A DNA stretch of 64,000 bases, from NCBI GenBank assembly GCA_036506155.1, contig DASXSF010000037.1:62001-126000 (forward strand), given 5' to 3'. Below the pieces are notes generated by a model that worked only from the letters and a program-made list of their open reading frames with translations, was not told where the DNA came from and made no database searches. Positions within the stretch are counted from its first letter, which is position 1, and each line of letters opens with the position of its first letter. The DNA is from DASXRA01 sp036506155 (lineage in GTDB: Bacteria > Actinomycetota > Actinomycetes > Mycobacteriales > Jatrophihabitantaceae). Positions 16,997 to 26,333 of the stretch are shown here, piece by piece. Made by a program: the position numbers and the translations under genes.

Positions 16997-18175
16997 ATGT
17001 ACGCGATCCGTGACGAACTGCGGTCGACGCTCGACGAGATTCGGACAGCTGGCCTGTATAAGTACGAACGCGAGCTTGCCTCGCCGCAGTCGGCGCATGT
17101 GCGTTCGAACGGCGCCGAGGTGCTGAACTTCTGCGCGAACAACTATCTCGGGCTGGCCGACCACCCGGCGCTTGTGGCCGCCGCCAAGAAGGCGCTCGAC
17201 GAATGGGGCTTCGGCATGGCGAGCGTGCGCTTCATCTGCGGCACCCAGACGCAGCACACGGCTCTCGAGCGCCGAATCTCAGCCTTCCTGCACACCGAGG
17301 CTACGATTCTTTATTCGTCATGCTTCGACGCCAACGGCGGTGTGTTCGAGGTACTGCTGGACGAGCGCGACGCGGTGATCTCCGACGAACTGAACCACGC
17401 GTCGATCATCGACGGCATCCGGTTGTGCAAGGCGAGCAGGTACCGCTACCACAACCGGGACATGGCGGACCTCGAGGCCCAGCTGGTGTCCGCCCGGGAC
17501 GCACGGCGCCGCCTCGTCGTCACCGACGGCGTGTTCTCCATGGACGGCTACTTCGCGCCGCTGGACGAGATTTGCTCGCTTGCCGAGCGGTATGACGCGC
17601 TCGTTATGGTCGATGACTCTCACGCCGTCGGGTTCATCGGCGCGACGGGGGCAGGGACGCCGGAGCGATTCGGCGTGCAGGACCGCGTGGACGTCGTCAC
17701 GGGCACGCTGGGCAAAGCGCTCGGCGGCGCGTCCGGCGGTTACGTCAGCGCGCGTGCCGAGATCGTCGAGCTGCTGCGGCAACGCTCGCGGCCGTACCTG
17801 TTCTCCAACGCGGTCGCGCCGGCGGTGGTGGCCGGGTCGCTGGCGGCCCTGGACCTCGTGGCAGGCAGCGGCGAGCAGCGCGCGGTGCTGCAGCGCAACA
17901 CCGAGCTGTTCCGGCGGCGCATGGTCGACGAGGGCTTCGACGTGCTGCCCGGCGAGCACCCGATCGTGCCCGTCATGTTCGGCGACGCGGCGCTGGCCGC
18001 ACGAATCGCAGATGTGATGCTCGGCGAGGGTGTGTACGTGATCGCGTTCTCTTACCCGGTCGTCCCGAACGGCAAGGCGCGCATCCGGGTGCAGCTGTCA
18101 GCGGCGCATTCCGAGTCAGACGTCGAGACGTGCGTGCGCGCCTTCGTCGCAGCACGGGCCAAAGTTTCGCCATGA
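16997..18175 (+). CDS. kbl: Glycine C-acetyltransferase (2-amino-3-ketobutyrate CoA ligase)
   Basis: A PLP enzyme that cleaves 2-amino-3-ketobutyrate with CoA into glycine and acetyl-CoA. It is 392 residues (E. coli Kbl 398), of the alpha-oxoamine synthase family. The PLP lysine is K240 in VVTGTLGKALGG. The N-terminal ANNYLGLADHP and the FSMDGYFAPLD segment are family hallmarks. It follows tdh by 2 bases and forms the standard two-gene threonine-degradation operon. Confidence 0.96.
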   Translation: MYAIRDELRSTLDEIRTAGLYKYERELASPQSAHVRSNGAEVLNFCANNYLGLADHPALVAAAKKALDEWGFGMASVRFICGTQTQHTALERRISAFLHTEATILYSSCFDANGGVFEVLLDERDAVISDELNHASIIDGIRLCKASRYRYHNRDMADLEAQLVSARDARRRLVVTDGVFSMDGYFAPLDEICSLAERYDALVMVDDSHAVGFIGATGAGTPERFGVQDRVDVVTGTLGKALGGASGGYVSARAEIVELLRQRSRPYLFSNAVAPAVVAGSLAALDLVAGSGEQRAVLQRNTELFRRRMVDEGFDVLPGEHPIVPVMFGDAALAARIADVMLGEGVYVIAFSYPVVPNGKARIRVQLSAAHSESDVETCVRAFVAARAKVSP

Positions 18176-18245
18176 GTGACGCCTGCCGAGCGGATCAGGA
18201 ACGCTCGGGCCGACGACCCGCACGTTAGGCCGGGAGCGAGGCGCG

Positions 18246-18905
18246 ATGGCGGTGCTGCTGATCGTAGGTGCCGGGCCGCGGCTCGGCGAGGCGGTCGCGC
18301 TGCGGTTCGGGCGCGACGGCTACGACGTCGGCCTCGTTGCCCGCAACCAGAAGCATCTGGCAGCCGTCGCCGGGCTCCTCAAGGATGCGGGGGTCACCGT
18401 CGGCTGGGCGGTCGCCGACATGGCCGACGCCGCGGCGCTCACCGCAGCGATCGCCCGGTTGGCCGACGGCGCCGGGGGAGTGGACGTGTTGCTGCACAAC
18501 GCGTCCGCGTGGCGCCCGGCGAGGACCCTTGAGACGACAGCCGACCAACTGCTTGCCGATCTCGCGGTCGGAGCAGCCAGCCTGCTGACCGCCGCGCGGG
18601 CGGTGGCGCCGGCGATGCGGGCGGCCGGCGGCGGCACCATCCTCGCCACCGGGTCCGGCGCCGCCGACGCCGCGACCCCGGATGTGGCCAGCCTGGGGGC
18701 GCAGAAGGCCGCGCTGCGCGCTCTCGTCCGGGCGCTAGCGGCCGATCTGCGCGGCGACGGCATCCACTGCGCCACGGTGACCGTCCGGGGGCTGATCAGC
18801 GACGGCCGGCTCAGCCCGGCGCGCATCGCCGACGTTTACGCCGAGCTGGTCGCCGAAACGGCCGGGCCACGGGAGACATGGCGCACGGTGGTGGACCTCA
18901 GTTAG
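18246..18905 (+). CDS. Atypical short-chain dehydrogenase/reductase
   Basis: A 219-residue Rossmann-fold protein of the SDR superfamily. The nucleotide loop reads IVGAGPRLGEAVA (in place of TGxxxGIG) and the NAG-type motif reads LLHNASAW. At the catalytic YxxxK position the sequence is SLGAQKAAL, so Lys is kept but Tyr is replaced by Leu. The protein may bind a dinucleotide without classical dehydrogenase chemistry. The ATG follows a GGGAGCGAGG stretch. It lies 70 bases after kbl, and its stop overlaps the merR stop by 8 bases (convergent). Substrate unknown. Confidence 0.85.
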   Translation: MAVLLIVGAGPRLGEAVALRFGRDGYDVGLVARNQKHLAAVAGLLKDAGVTVGWAVADMADAAALTAAIARLADGAGGVDVLLHNASAWRPARTLETTADQLLADLAVGAASLLTAARAVAPAMRAAGGGTILATGSGAADAATPDVASLGAQKAALRALVRALAADLRGDGIHCATVTVRGLISDGRLSPARIADVYAELVAETAGPRETWRTVVDLS

Positions 18906-19665
18906 GAGGCCCCGCCGCGCGATCCGCGTTCGCGGTGATGGCGTCGTGCACGTACCGCGCGAGCCCCGGCGCCACGTCCTCATAGCGCTTGGCGAAGCGC
19001 TCGTCGGCGATATACATCTCGGCCAGGCCGCGATGCACGTCGTATCCGCAGTCGTAGAACCAGCGGCTGATGTGTCGGCGGTGCGCCTCGGCGAGGTCCA
19101 TGGCGTCCGGGCTGTCCGAGGGCACGCCGGACCGGAGCGCGTCCGCGAAGTCACGCAGCCCGGCATCGCCCTCGGCCTTGATGGCGAGCCACTCCTGCTT
19201 GCCATACGCCACGGTACGGCGATAGGCCTGGCGATGTGCGTCGGTGTCGCCCCAACGCTGCTCGGCCTCCTGCGCCCACTCGCCGCCGGCCTTGTCGGTG
19301 CCGAAGATCTCGAACTGCTCCTCAGGGGTGAGCGAAATGCTCATCTGCTGGGCCTCCATCTCTTTCTCCACCGCGGCGACCATCGCCGAGAGGCGAGCGA
19401 TCCGCTCACGCAACAGCCTGTGCTGGTGCCGCAGGTGGTCGGGGACGTCCGGATCGGTGAGGATCGCAGCGATCTCGTCCAGCGGAAACCCGAGCTCGCG
19501 GTAGAACAGAATCCGGCGCAGCCGCACCAGCTCCGCGCCTGAGTAGATGCGATACCCCCCGGGCGTGCGCGCGGTGGGCGACAGCAGCCCGAGCTCGTCG
19601 TAGTGATGCAGCGTGCGTACCGTGACCCCGGACAGCCGAGCCACCTCTCCCACGGAGAAACTCAC
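18898..19665 (-). CDS. MerR family regulator with TipAS drug-binding domain
   Basis: The N-terminal 70 residues are a MerR winged helix (SFSVGEVARLSGVTVRTLHHYDELGLL, then GGYRIYSGAELVRLRRI), followed by a dimerising coiled coil (about 80-110). The C-terminal half (SISLTPEEQFEIFG onwards, with EWAQEAEQRWG) is a TipAS domain, which in Streptomyces TipAL captures thiopeptide antibiotics. GTG 19665 is chosen over GTG 19680 because the promoter geometry puts the transcript start at 19665. By family it should twist and activate its own promoter on ligand binding. Confidence 0.9.
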   Translation of the reverse strand: MSFSVGEVARLSGVTVRTLHHYDELGLLSPTARTPGGYRIYSGAELVRLRRILFYRELGFPLDEIAAILTDPDVPDHLRHQHRLLRERIARLSAMVAAVEKEMEAQQMSISLTPEEQFEIFGTDKAGGEWAQEAEQRWGDTDAHRQAYRRTVAYGKQEWLAIKAEGDAGLRDFADALRSGVPSDSPDAMDLAEAHRRHISRWFYDCGYDVHRGLAEMYIADERFAKRYEDVAPGLARYVHDAITANADRAAGPPN

Positions 19666-19671
19666 GACCTC

Positions 19672-19702
19672 AGGCTGCACCTTGACGTTGCGTGAGGGTC
19701 AA
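19672..19702 (-). promoter_or_regulatory. MerR-type autoregulatory promoter
   Basis: On the minus strand TTGACC (19702-19697) is the -35. A 19-base spacer holds an inverted repeat TTGAC/GTCAA that starts in the -35. CAGCCT (19677-19672) is a -10, 6 bases before the GTG at 19665. The overlong 19-base spacer with an embedded palindrome is the hallmark of MerR-activated promoters. The -35 overlaps the pepN stop codon. Confidence 0.5.
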
Positions 19703-22140
19703 CCGAACTGTGCCCGTGAGGTGAGCGCGCGGGCCAGGTCGTCGCCGGCGTCGACGACGGAGCGCCGGATCCCGGAGTCGAGGTCGGATCGGGCAAGCAA
19801 GGCGGCCGAACGGTCGAGCGTGTCCCGGGCGACCGCGGTGCTCGGGTAGGCGAGCCACGCGAGGCGTGCGACGACCCAGCCCTGCCGGAGTCGCGCCGTC
19901 GCGGCGATCTCGTCGAAATACCGCGCGACGTACGGCGCGGTCAGTTCGGTCTGCTCGGGGTGCCAGAACCCTTCGGCAAGGGCGTAGACCTCGTAGTTCG
20001 ACGCGCGCGGATCGGTCATCATCGCCTGCCACGCAGCCGCCTTCGCCTCGGCGGTCGGCAGCATTGCCCGGCAGCTGGCCGCGTGCACCTGCCCTGCGGC
20101 GCTGCGGTCGCGCGCAAGTGCTGCGTCGATCTCGTCCGCCGCGAGCGCGCCGAGCGAGGACAGCCGGCCGAGCACCGCCCAGCGAAGCTCGTCGTCGACC
20201 ACCACGCCCTGCGGCAAACGTTCGCCGGCGAGCCACGCCTGCAACAGCTCGGCATCCGACGTGGCGGCAACGTACCCACGCGCCGCGGCGAGTTGTCGGC
20301 CGGACGCAGGCGGCGCCGCACGCATAGCGGCGTCCGCGATATGCGCCAGCCGGCGCAGTCCCGCTGCACGCCGCATCCCCTCGGGCAGATACACGCCCGC
20401 GACCGTGTCGACAGCCCACCGCAGCACGGGGCCGACCACCGCGTCCGGTTCGCCCGACACCGCCGCCTCGACGATGTGCAGCCCGAGATCCGGCGAGACC
20501 TCCGCGTCTGCGACGGCCAGCCGCAGTGCATTCCACACCGATACCCGAGCCAGCGGACCGTCGAGGGCCGGCAACAGCGACGGCATCCGCTCCCACACTT
20601 GGGGGGCCAGTGCGGTCTTCGCCCACGTGTCGTCCCCGGCGTCCGGCAGCACGAGGGCCGGCGTCCGGGGCACCGTCAGCGGTACCGGATCGAACAGCAC
20701 GGCGCTCTGGCCGGCAAGTTCGGCGCCGTCCTCGCTGAACGCGGTCACCGTGACGGCATGCGGGCGGTCGGCATCGCCGGTGCGGTAGACCACAGGTCCG
20801 GGCCCGACCGAGAGCGTGTCCAGCCCGGAGGTGCGTAGCCATACCTCGGCCCACTTCTCCAGGTCGTGGGCGCCGGCGGCGGTCCACGCACCGATCAGGT
20901 CGGCGAACGTCGCGTTGCCGTACGCGTGGGTACGAAAATAGTCACGGAGGCCGCCGAGCAGCGTGTCGTCGCCGAGGCGCACCGCGAGCTGCCGGAGCGC
21001 CGACGCGCCTTTGGCGTAGGAGATCCCGTCGAAGTCGTTCAGTGCGGTCTTGGCATCCGCGGCACCGTTGCCCGCCACCGGATGGGTCGACGGGCGGCGG
21101 TCGGCGGCGTAGCCCCACGCCTTGCGGCGGCTGGCGAACTCCACCCAGACCGGGTAGTCGTCGACCGCATCGCAGACCCGGTAAGCCAGGTACTCGGCGA
21201 ACGACTCGTTCAGCCACAGGTCGTCCCACCAACGCATCGTCACGAGGTTGCCGAACCACATGTGCGCCATCTCGTGTGCGATGGTGGTGGCCCGCTGATT
21301 GCGCTCGGCGTCGGTGACGCGGGACCGGAACACGTATGCGTCCCGGAACGTGACGCAGCCCGGGTTCTCCATCGCGCCGGCGTTGAAGTCCGGGACGAAC
21401 GCTTGGTGGTACTCGCCCCACGGATAGCGCACCCCGAAGAGCCGGTGGAACTCGTCGAAGCAGGCGGCTGTGAACTCGAGCATCTCCGGCGCCTCGGCGT
21501 CGAGTTCGCGGGCCAGCGACGCACGGGTGTGGACGCCGAGCGGTATGCCGTCGTGCGTGCCGGACACCGAGTGGTACGGCCCCGCGACGAGCGTCGCGAA
21601 ATACGTCGCGATCGGATGGGCTGACTCAATGCGCGCGCGCCCCGCTGAAAGGCGCCGCGCCGGGCCGTTGCCGACGACGGTCCAGGAGGGGTCGCACGTC
21701 ACCGTGAGCGCGAACGGAGCCTTGAGGTCGGGCTGGTCGAAGCAAGCGAACCAGCGCGGCGCGGCGTCGAGGAACGACATGGCGTAGAGGTACGGCCTGC
21801 CGTCGGCCGGATCGACGTGGCGATGCAGCCCCTCACCGTCGTGGGAGTACGCCATGGTCGCCGCGACGACGAGTTCGTTCTCGTCCTCCAGGCCGGCCAG
21901 CGGCAGGCGGCCGCCGGCAAACTCTGCGACCTCGAGCCGGCGGCCGTTCAGGCTCGCGTGGGACAGCGCGCGCGGGGCCACGTCGACGAACGTGGCGGCA
22001 CCACGCTCAGCGCTGAATCGGATGGTGGTCCGCGACCCGAACAGCTCGTCGCCCATGGTCAGGTCGAGGTCGACGTCGTAGCCGGTAACGCGGACAAGGC
22101 CGGCCCGGCGCTGGGCCTCCTCGTGGGTGAGCGAGGGCAC
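19699..22140 (-). CDS. pepN: Aminopeptidase N (M1 family)
   Basis: A zinc metallopeptidase that releases N-terminal residues from peptides, 813 residues, cytoplasmic (no signal peptide). It has the exopeptidase motif GAMENPG and the zinc site HEMAHMWFGNLV, with the third ligand in NESFAEY, near residues 245-310. The C-terminal third is the helical ERAP1-like domain. The GTG at 22140 gives MPSLTHEEAQRRAGLVRV, typical of actinobacterial PepN. It is divergent from amt across 209 bases and upstream of merR on the same strand. Confidence 0.95.
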   Translation of the reverse strand: MPSLTHEEAQRRAGLVRVTGYDVDLDLTMGDELFGSRTTIRFSAERGAATFVDVAPRALSHASLNGRRLEVAEFAGGRLPLAGLEDENELVVAATMAYSHDGEGLHRHVDPADGRPYLYAMSFLDAAPRWFACFDQPDLKAPFALTVTCDPSWTVVGNGPARRLSAGRARIESAHPIATYFATLVAGPYHSVSGTHDGIPLGVHTRASLARELDAEAPEMLEFTAACFDEFHRLFGVRYPWGEYHQAFVPDFNAGAMENPGCVTFRDAYVFRSRVTDAERNQRATTIAHEMAHMWFGNLVTMRWWDDLWLNESFAEYLAYRVCDAVDDYPVWVEFASRRKAWGYAADRRPSTHPVAGNGAADAKTALNDFDGISYAKGASALRQLAVRLGDDTLLGGLRDYFRTHAYGNATFADLIGAWTAAGAHDLEKWAEVWLRTSGLDTLSVGPGPVVYRTGDADRPHAVTVTAFSEDGAELAGQSAVLFDPVPLTVPRTPALVLPDAGDDTWAKTALAPQVWERMPSLLPALDGPLARVSVWNALRLAVADAEVSPDLGLHIVEAAVSGEPDAVVGPVLRWAVDTVAGVYLPEGMRRAAGLRRLAHIADAAMRAAPPASGRQLAAARGYVAATSDAELLQAWLAGERLPQGVVVDDELRWAVLGRLSSLGALAADEIDAALARDRSAAGQVHAASCRAMLPTAEAKAAAWQAMMTDPRASNYEVYALAEGFWHPEQTELTAPYVARYFDEIAATARLRQGWVVARLAWLAYPSTAVARDTLDRSAALLARSDLDSGIRRSVVDAGDDLARALTSRAQFG

Positions 22141-22237
22141 GCGCCCACCCTAGGAGATCACCGCCTACCGCGCAGACTGTTGCGCGACGTACGCGGTTGC
22201 CCGGGATGTCCGGTGGCCTGCGCCACACGCTGCCGTG

Positions 22238-22253
22238 TTCACATCCCCGAAAC
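22238..22253 (+). promoter_or_regulatory. Candidate GlnR box upstream of amt
   Basis: TTCAC-6 bases-GAAAC fits the actinobacterial GlnR consensus gTnAC-n6-GaAAC at nine of ten positions counting the free base. A second half-like site, GTAAC-6 bases-ACAGC, follows at 22272-22287. The position, about 100 bases before the amt start, is typical. GlnR itself is not in the window. The match was made by eye. Confidence 0.4.
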
Positions 22254-22349
22254 AGAGGACCGCCATTGCCGGTAACAGGCTCACAGCACGCTGAGCGCCA
22301 ACGCGACGGCGCGTACCCACACCACTCTCCGACGAAACGGGGGACCTTC

Positions 22350-23711
22350 GTGTCTCACCTGCTACTCGCCGCGGATTCCGTCAAGCTGGACTCGGGGAAC
22401 ACGGCCTGGATGCTTACCTCGGCCGCGCTCGTGCTGCTCATGACGCCGGGGCTCGCGTTCTTCTACGGCGGCATGGTCCGCTCTAAGAGCGTGCTCAACA
22501 TGCTGATGATGAACTTCATCTGTATCGCCGTGGTCGGCGTCCTCTGGGTGATCTACGGCTTCTCGCTCGCGTTCGGCAACCCGCATCTCGGAGGGCTGAT
22601 CGGCGGGAGTCACCAGCTGTTCGGTCTGGGCAATCCGGACGTCCTCGGCGGCTTCTGGAGCAGCGCCGGGGTGCCCATCCTGGTGTTCGCGATGTTCCAG
22701 CTCATGTTCGCGATCATCACGCCGGCACTCATATCCGGAGCGGTGGCCGACCGGACGAAGTTCTGGGGTTGGACGCTTTTCGTGGCGCTCTGGCTCACCG
22801 TCGTCTACCTCCCCGTGGCGAACTGGGTGTTCGGCACCGGCTGGATCTTGAACAAGCTGAACGCCGAGGACTTCGCGGGCGGCACCGCCGTCCACACGAA
22901 CGCCGGCGCGGCGGGTCTGGCCCTCGCGATCGTGCTCGGCAAGCGAGTCGGCTGGCGCAAGGACCCGATGAAGCCGCACAACGTGCCGTTCGTGCTGCTC
23001 GGCGCCTCGCTCTTGTGGTTCGGGTGGTACGGGTTCAACGCAGGTTCCGAGGGCGCCGCGGACAACATCGCCGGGCTCGCCTTCACTACGACGACGGTGG
23101 CCACCTGTGCCGGCGTACTGGGCTGGCTGCTCGTGGAGCAGCTGCGTGACGGCAAGCCGACGACTGTCGGCGCGGCCTCGGGCGCGGTGGCCGGGCTGGT
23201 CGCCATCACCCCGGCATGTGCGTTCGTCAGCCCGCTGGGCGCCATCGCGATCGGCTTGATCGCCGGTGCGCTCTGTGCCATGGCGGTGGGCCTGAAGTAC
23301 CGGTTCGGCTTCGACGACTCCCTGGACGTGGTCGGCGTGCATCTCGTCGGCGGCGTCACCGGCACCGTACTGATCGGCTTCTTCGGCTTCGACCACGGGT
23401 ACGCGACGCCGGGTGGGCTGCAACGCGGGCTGTTCTACGGCGGCGGCCTCGACCTGCTGGAGAAGCAGGTGGTCGCTGCTGTGTCGGTCATGCTGTACTC
23501 GTTCATCCTCACGTTCGTCATCGGCACCGCTCTCAAGCGGCTCGGTGTGTTCCGGGTGTCCGAGGAGGCTGAAGTCAGCGGTATCGACGAGGCCGAGCAC
23601 GCAGAGACCGCGTACTCCTTCTCGACGGTGCTATCGGGTGGCCTCAGCGGGCAGGCGAGCGGTGCGGGCGCGGGTGCCTCGCCGACCACGCGGGAGAAGG
23701 TAGACGCATGA
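22350..23711 (+). CDS. amt: Ammonium transporter
   Basis: An Amt/MEP/Rh family channel of 453 residues with about 11 transmembrane helices. The signature MTPGLAFFYGGMVRSKSVLNM opens the second helix. The two pore histidines are in AVHTNAGAAGLAL and DVVGVHLVGG. The GTG at 22350 follows GGGGGA and gives a short periplasmic N terminus. The open frame to 22197 is low-complexity. Its stop overlaps the glnB ATG (ATGA). GlnB/GlnK normally plugs this channel when nitrogen is ample, which fits the operon. Confidence 0.95.
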   Translation: MSHLLLAADSVKLDSGNTAWMLTSAALVLLMTPGLAFFYGGMVRSKSVLNMLMMNFICIAVVGVLWVIYGFSLAFGNPHLGGLIGGSHQLFGLGNPDVLGGFWSSAGVPILVFAMFQLMFAIITPALISGAVADRTKFWGWTLFVALWLTVVYLPVANWVFGTGWILNKLNAEDFAGGTAVHTNAGAAGLALAIVLGKRVGWRKDPMKPHNVPFVLLGASLLWFGWYGFNAGSEGAADNIAGLAFTTTTVATCAGVLGWLLVEQLRDGKPTTVGAASGAVAGLVAITPACAFVSPLGAIAIGLIAGALCAMAVGLKYRFGFDDSLDVVGVHLVGGVTGTVLIGFFGFDHGYATPGGLQRGLFYGGGLDLLEKQVVAAVSVMLYSFILTFVIGTALKRLGVFRVSEEAEVSGIDEAEHAETAYSFSTVLSGGLSGQASGAGAGASPTTREKVDA

Positions 23712-24046
23712 AGCTCGTCACCGCAGTGATCAAGCCGTTCAAGCTGGACGACGTCAAGGCCGCGCTGGAAGTGCTCGGGATCCAGGGGCTGACGGTCAGC
23801 GAGGTGCAAGGGTTCGGGCGGCAGCGCGGCCACACCGAGGTGTACCGCGGTGCGGAGTACACGGTCGACCTCGTCCCCAAGGTCCGCATCGACGTCCTCG
23901 TGGACGACTTCGACGCGGACAAGGTGGTGGACGCGGTCGTAGAGGCCGCCCGCACGGGCAAGATCGGCGACGGCAAGGTGTGGGTGACCGGCGTCGATAC
24001 GCTCGTGCGGGTGCGAACCGGTGAGCGGGACGCCGACGCGGTCTGA
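23708..24046 (+). CDS. glnB: Nitrogen regulatory protein PII
   Basis: A trimeric PII signal protein, 112 residues, that reports ATP/ADP, 2-oxoglutarate and glutamine status. It begins MKLVTAVIKPFKLDDVK. The T-loop has Tyr51 in RGAEYTVDL, the residue adenylylated by GlnD in Actinobacteria (uridylylated in enterics). The C-terminal signature GKIGDGKVWV is intact. It lies between amt and glnD, overlapping both. Confidence 0.97.
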   Translation: MKLVTAVIKPFKLDDVKAALEVLGIQGLTVSEVQGFGRQRGHTEVYRGAEYTVDLVPKVRIDVLVDDFDADKVVDAVVEAARTGKIGDGKVWVTGVDTLVRVRTGERDADAV

Positions 24047-26315
24047 GCTCGCGGAGGTCCGGGCCGGCGTGCTGCGCCGGCCCGGACTGGTCGGCGCCCC
24101 GCTCCGCGAGGCGTTGAGCGACGCGTACGACAGCTGGCTCGCATCCCTTCCGACACCCGACGGCGTCGCACTTGCGGCGGTCGGCGGGCTGGGTCGCCGG
24201 GAACCGTCGCCCTACGGCGACCTCGACCTGGTGCTGCTGCACTCCGGCAAGGTCCGCGGGCTGGCCCGCCTGGCGGACCGGATCTGGTACCCGATCTGGG
24301 ACAGCGGTGTGGCCCTCGACCATTCGGTGCGCACGCCGGAGCAGGCACTGGCGGTCGCCCGCGACGACCTCAAGGCGCTGCTTGGGTTGCTCGACGTGCG
24401 GCACGTCGCCGGCGACGCCACGCTGACCGCCGCGCTACGCGTAAGGCTGCTCGATCTGTGGCGTTCCGGCGCGAGCAAGCGGGCGGAGGAGCTCCGATCG
24501 CTCTCGGTGCAGCGCGCCGAGACGGCCGGCGACGCGGCGTTCCTCCTGGAGCCACACCTCAAGGACGCCCGCGGCGGGCTGCGCGACGCGCAGGCCTTGC
24601 AGGCGCTGGCGCGCGCACAACTGGTCGACATCGGGCTTGCGGCGCGTGAAGCGTACGCGGTGCTGCTCGACGTCCGCGGCGAGCTGCACCGGCTGACCGG
24701 GCGGGTCCAGGACGTGCTGCACCAGCAGGAGCAGTCCGGCGTGGCTAGTGCCCTGCGCCTGTCCGGCGCAGACACCGTGCTGCGCGCCGTCAACGAGGCA
24801 GCCCGCACGATCGGACACGCCACGGACACTGCCTGGCGACGTGTGCCCACCCGGACCGTCCAGCGTGGATGGTCGGTGCGGCGGCTGCTGTCCGCTCCAG
24901 GTCCTGCGCGCACGCCGCTGGCGAAGGACGTCGTGATGCAGGACGGCGACGTCGTACTCGCCCGCGATGCCGATCCCTGGGCCGATCCGTTGCTGACGCT
25001 TCGTGCTGCGCGCGCCGCCGCGGAGCACGACAGGCCGCTCGCGCCGTTCACCTTGGAGCGCCTCGCCACGGAGTCGGCGCCGATGCCGCTTCCCTGGCCG
25101 GACGCGGCGCGCGACGACTTCATAGGCGTGCTCGGTGCCGGGGCGGCGGGTATCCCCGTCATGGAATCCCTCGACCAGGCAGGCCTGCTCGTGCGGCTCA
25201 TTCCCGAGTGGGATGCGGTGCGCTTCACTCCGCAGCACAACCCGGTACACCGCTTCACCGTCGACCGGCATCTTCTCGAGGCAGCCGCCGAGGGCGCGGC
25301 GCACACCCGTGAGGTCGCACGGCCGGATCTGCTGCTGCTCGGCGCGTTGCTGCACGACATCGGCAAGGGATTCGATCCGGCGGACCATTCCCGGGCGGGC
25401 GCCGGGGTTGCCGAGCAGATCGCGAACCGAATGGGACTGTCGTACGGCGACGCGGCGACCGTGACCGCCCTGGTCCGGCACCACCTGCTGCTGCCAGACA
25501 CGGCCACCCGGCGGGACCTGGACGATCCTGTGACGATCAAGACCGTGACGTCCGCCGTCGGCGGATCTGCCGAATTGCTGGAGCTGCTTTCCGCGCTCAC
25601 CGTCGCGGACGCGGCAGCCACCGGCCCGGCGGCGTGGAGCGACTGGAAGGCGTCGTTGATCGCCGAGCTGGTTCGCCGCGCCCGCGCCGCCCTCGGCGGG
25701 GAGCCTGCGCTGCCGGCGCTGCCGCCGCTGGACGAGCACCGGCGCAGCCTCGCCGAGGCCGGTGTCCTGAGCGTGGAGATCGATCACGACGGGGTCGTGG
25801 TTGCCGCGCCCGACTCACTGGGCGTGCTGTCCAAGGCGGCCGGGGTGCTCGCGCTGCACTCGCTGGACGTCCGCTCGGCCACGATCCGCACATACCACGG
25901 GATGGCGGTCAACGCCTTCGTCGTCGAGCCCCGGTTCGGTTCGCTGCCCGACCCCGCGGTGGTTCGCGGCGACCTCGGCCGGGCGATCGAGGGCACGCTC
26001 CCGATCGCCGAGCGGCTCGCCGCCAAAGAGCGCGCATATCAGCGGGGCACATCCCGGCGCCCGCCGACGGTGCACTGGTTCGACGGTGAAGCGACGGATG
26101 CCACCGTGGTCGAATTGCGCGCCGACGATGCGATCGGCCTGCTCTATCGGGTCACCGCGGCGCTGGAGCGCTGCCACGTGGACATCCGGTCGGCCCGAGT
26201 GTCGTCGCTGGGCGGCTCGGTGGTGGACGCGTTCTACGTGACCACGCTCTCCGGTGCGCCGATCCCGAAGCGCCAGCGCCGCGACATCGAGGCCGCGCTC
26301 ATGCGCTCCGGGTGA
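24021..26315 (+). CDS. glnD: PII nucleotidyltransferase GlnD
   Basis: A bifunctional enzyme that modifies and demodifies PII; in Actinobacteria it adenylylates. 764 residues. The nucleotidyltransferase domain has GGLGRREPSPYGDLDLVL near residues 54-71. The HD domain has HDIGKG near 446 and VRHHLLLP. There are two C-terminal ACT domains (VAAPDSLGVLSKAAG and LRADDAIGLLYRVTAALE) for glutamine sensing. GTG 24021 overlaps glnB by 26 bases; a later GTG at 24069 is possible but would cut conserved sequence. ffh, its usual downstream neighbour in Mycobacterium, is absent here. Confidence 0.95.
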   Translation: MSGTPTRSELAEVRAGVLRRPGLVGAPLREALSDAYDSWLASLPTPDGVALAAVGGLGRREPSPYGDLDLVLLHSGKVRGLARLADRIWYPIWDSGVALDHSVRTPEQALAVARDDLKALLGLLDVRHVAGDATLTAALRVRLLDLWRSGASKRAEELRSLSVQRAETAGDAAFLLEPHLKDARGGLRDAQALQALARAQLVDIGLAAREAYAVLLDVRGELHRLTGRVQDVLHQQEQSGVASALRLSGADTVLRAVNEAARTIGHATDTAWRRVPTRTVQRGWSVRRLLSAPGPARTPLAKDVVMQDGDVVLARDADPWADPLLTLRAARAAAEHDRPLAPFTLERLATESAPMPLPWPDAARDDFIGVLGAGAAGIPVMESLDQAGLLVRLIPEWDAVRFTPQHNPVHRFTVDRHLLEAAAEGAAHTREVARPDLLLLGALLHDIGKGFDPADHSRAGAGVAEQIANRMGLSYGDAATVTALVRHHLLLPDTATRRDLDDPVTIKTVTSAVGGSAELLELLSALTVADAAATGPAAWSDWKASLIAELVRRARAALGGEPALPALPPLDEHRRSLAEAGVLSVEIDHDGVVVAAPDSLGVLSKAAGVLALHSLDVRSATIRTYHGMAVNAFVVEPRFGSLPDPAVVRGDLGRAIEGTLPIAERLAAKERAYQRGTSRRPPTVHWFDGEATDATVVELRADDAIGLLYRVTAALERCHVDIRSARVSSLGGSVVDAFYVTTLSGAPIPKRQRRDIEAALMRSG

Positions 26316-26333
26316 CCCTCTCCGGTATCGCAT

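Noticed and set aside
22362..23600. 412-residue minus-strand open frame inside amt
   Set aside because: It is antisense to a clear ammonium transporter and is rich in His/Glu/Arg with no motifs.
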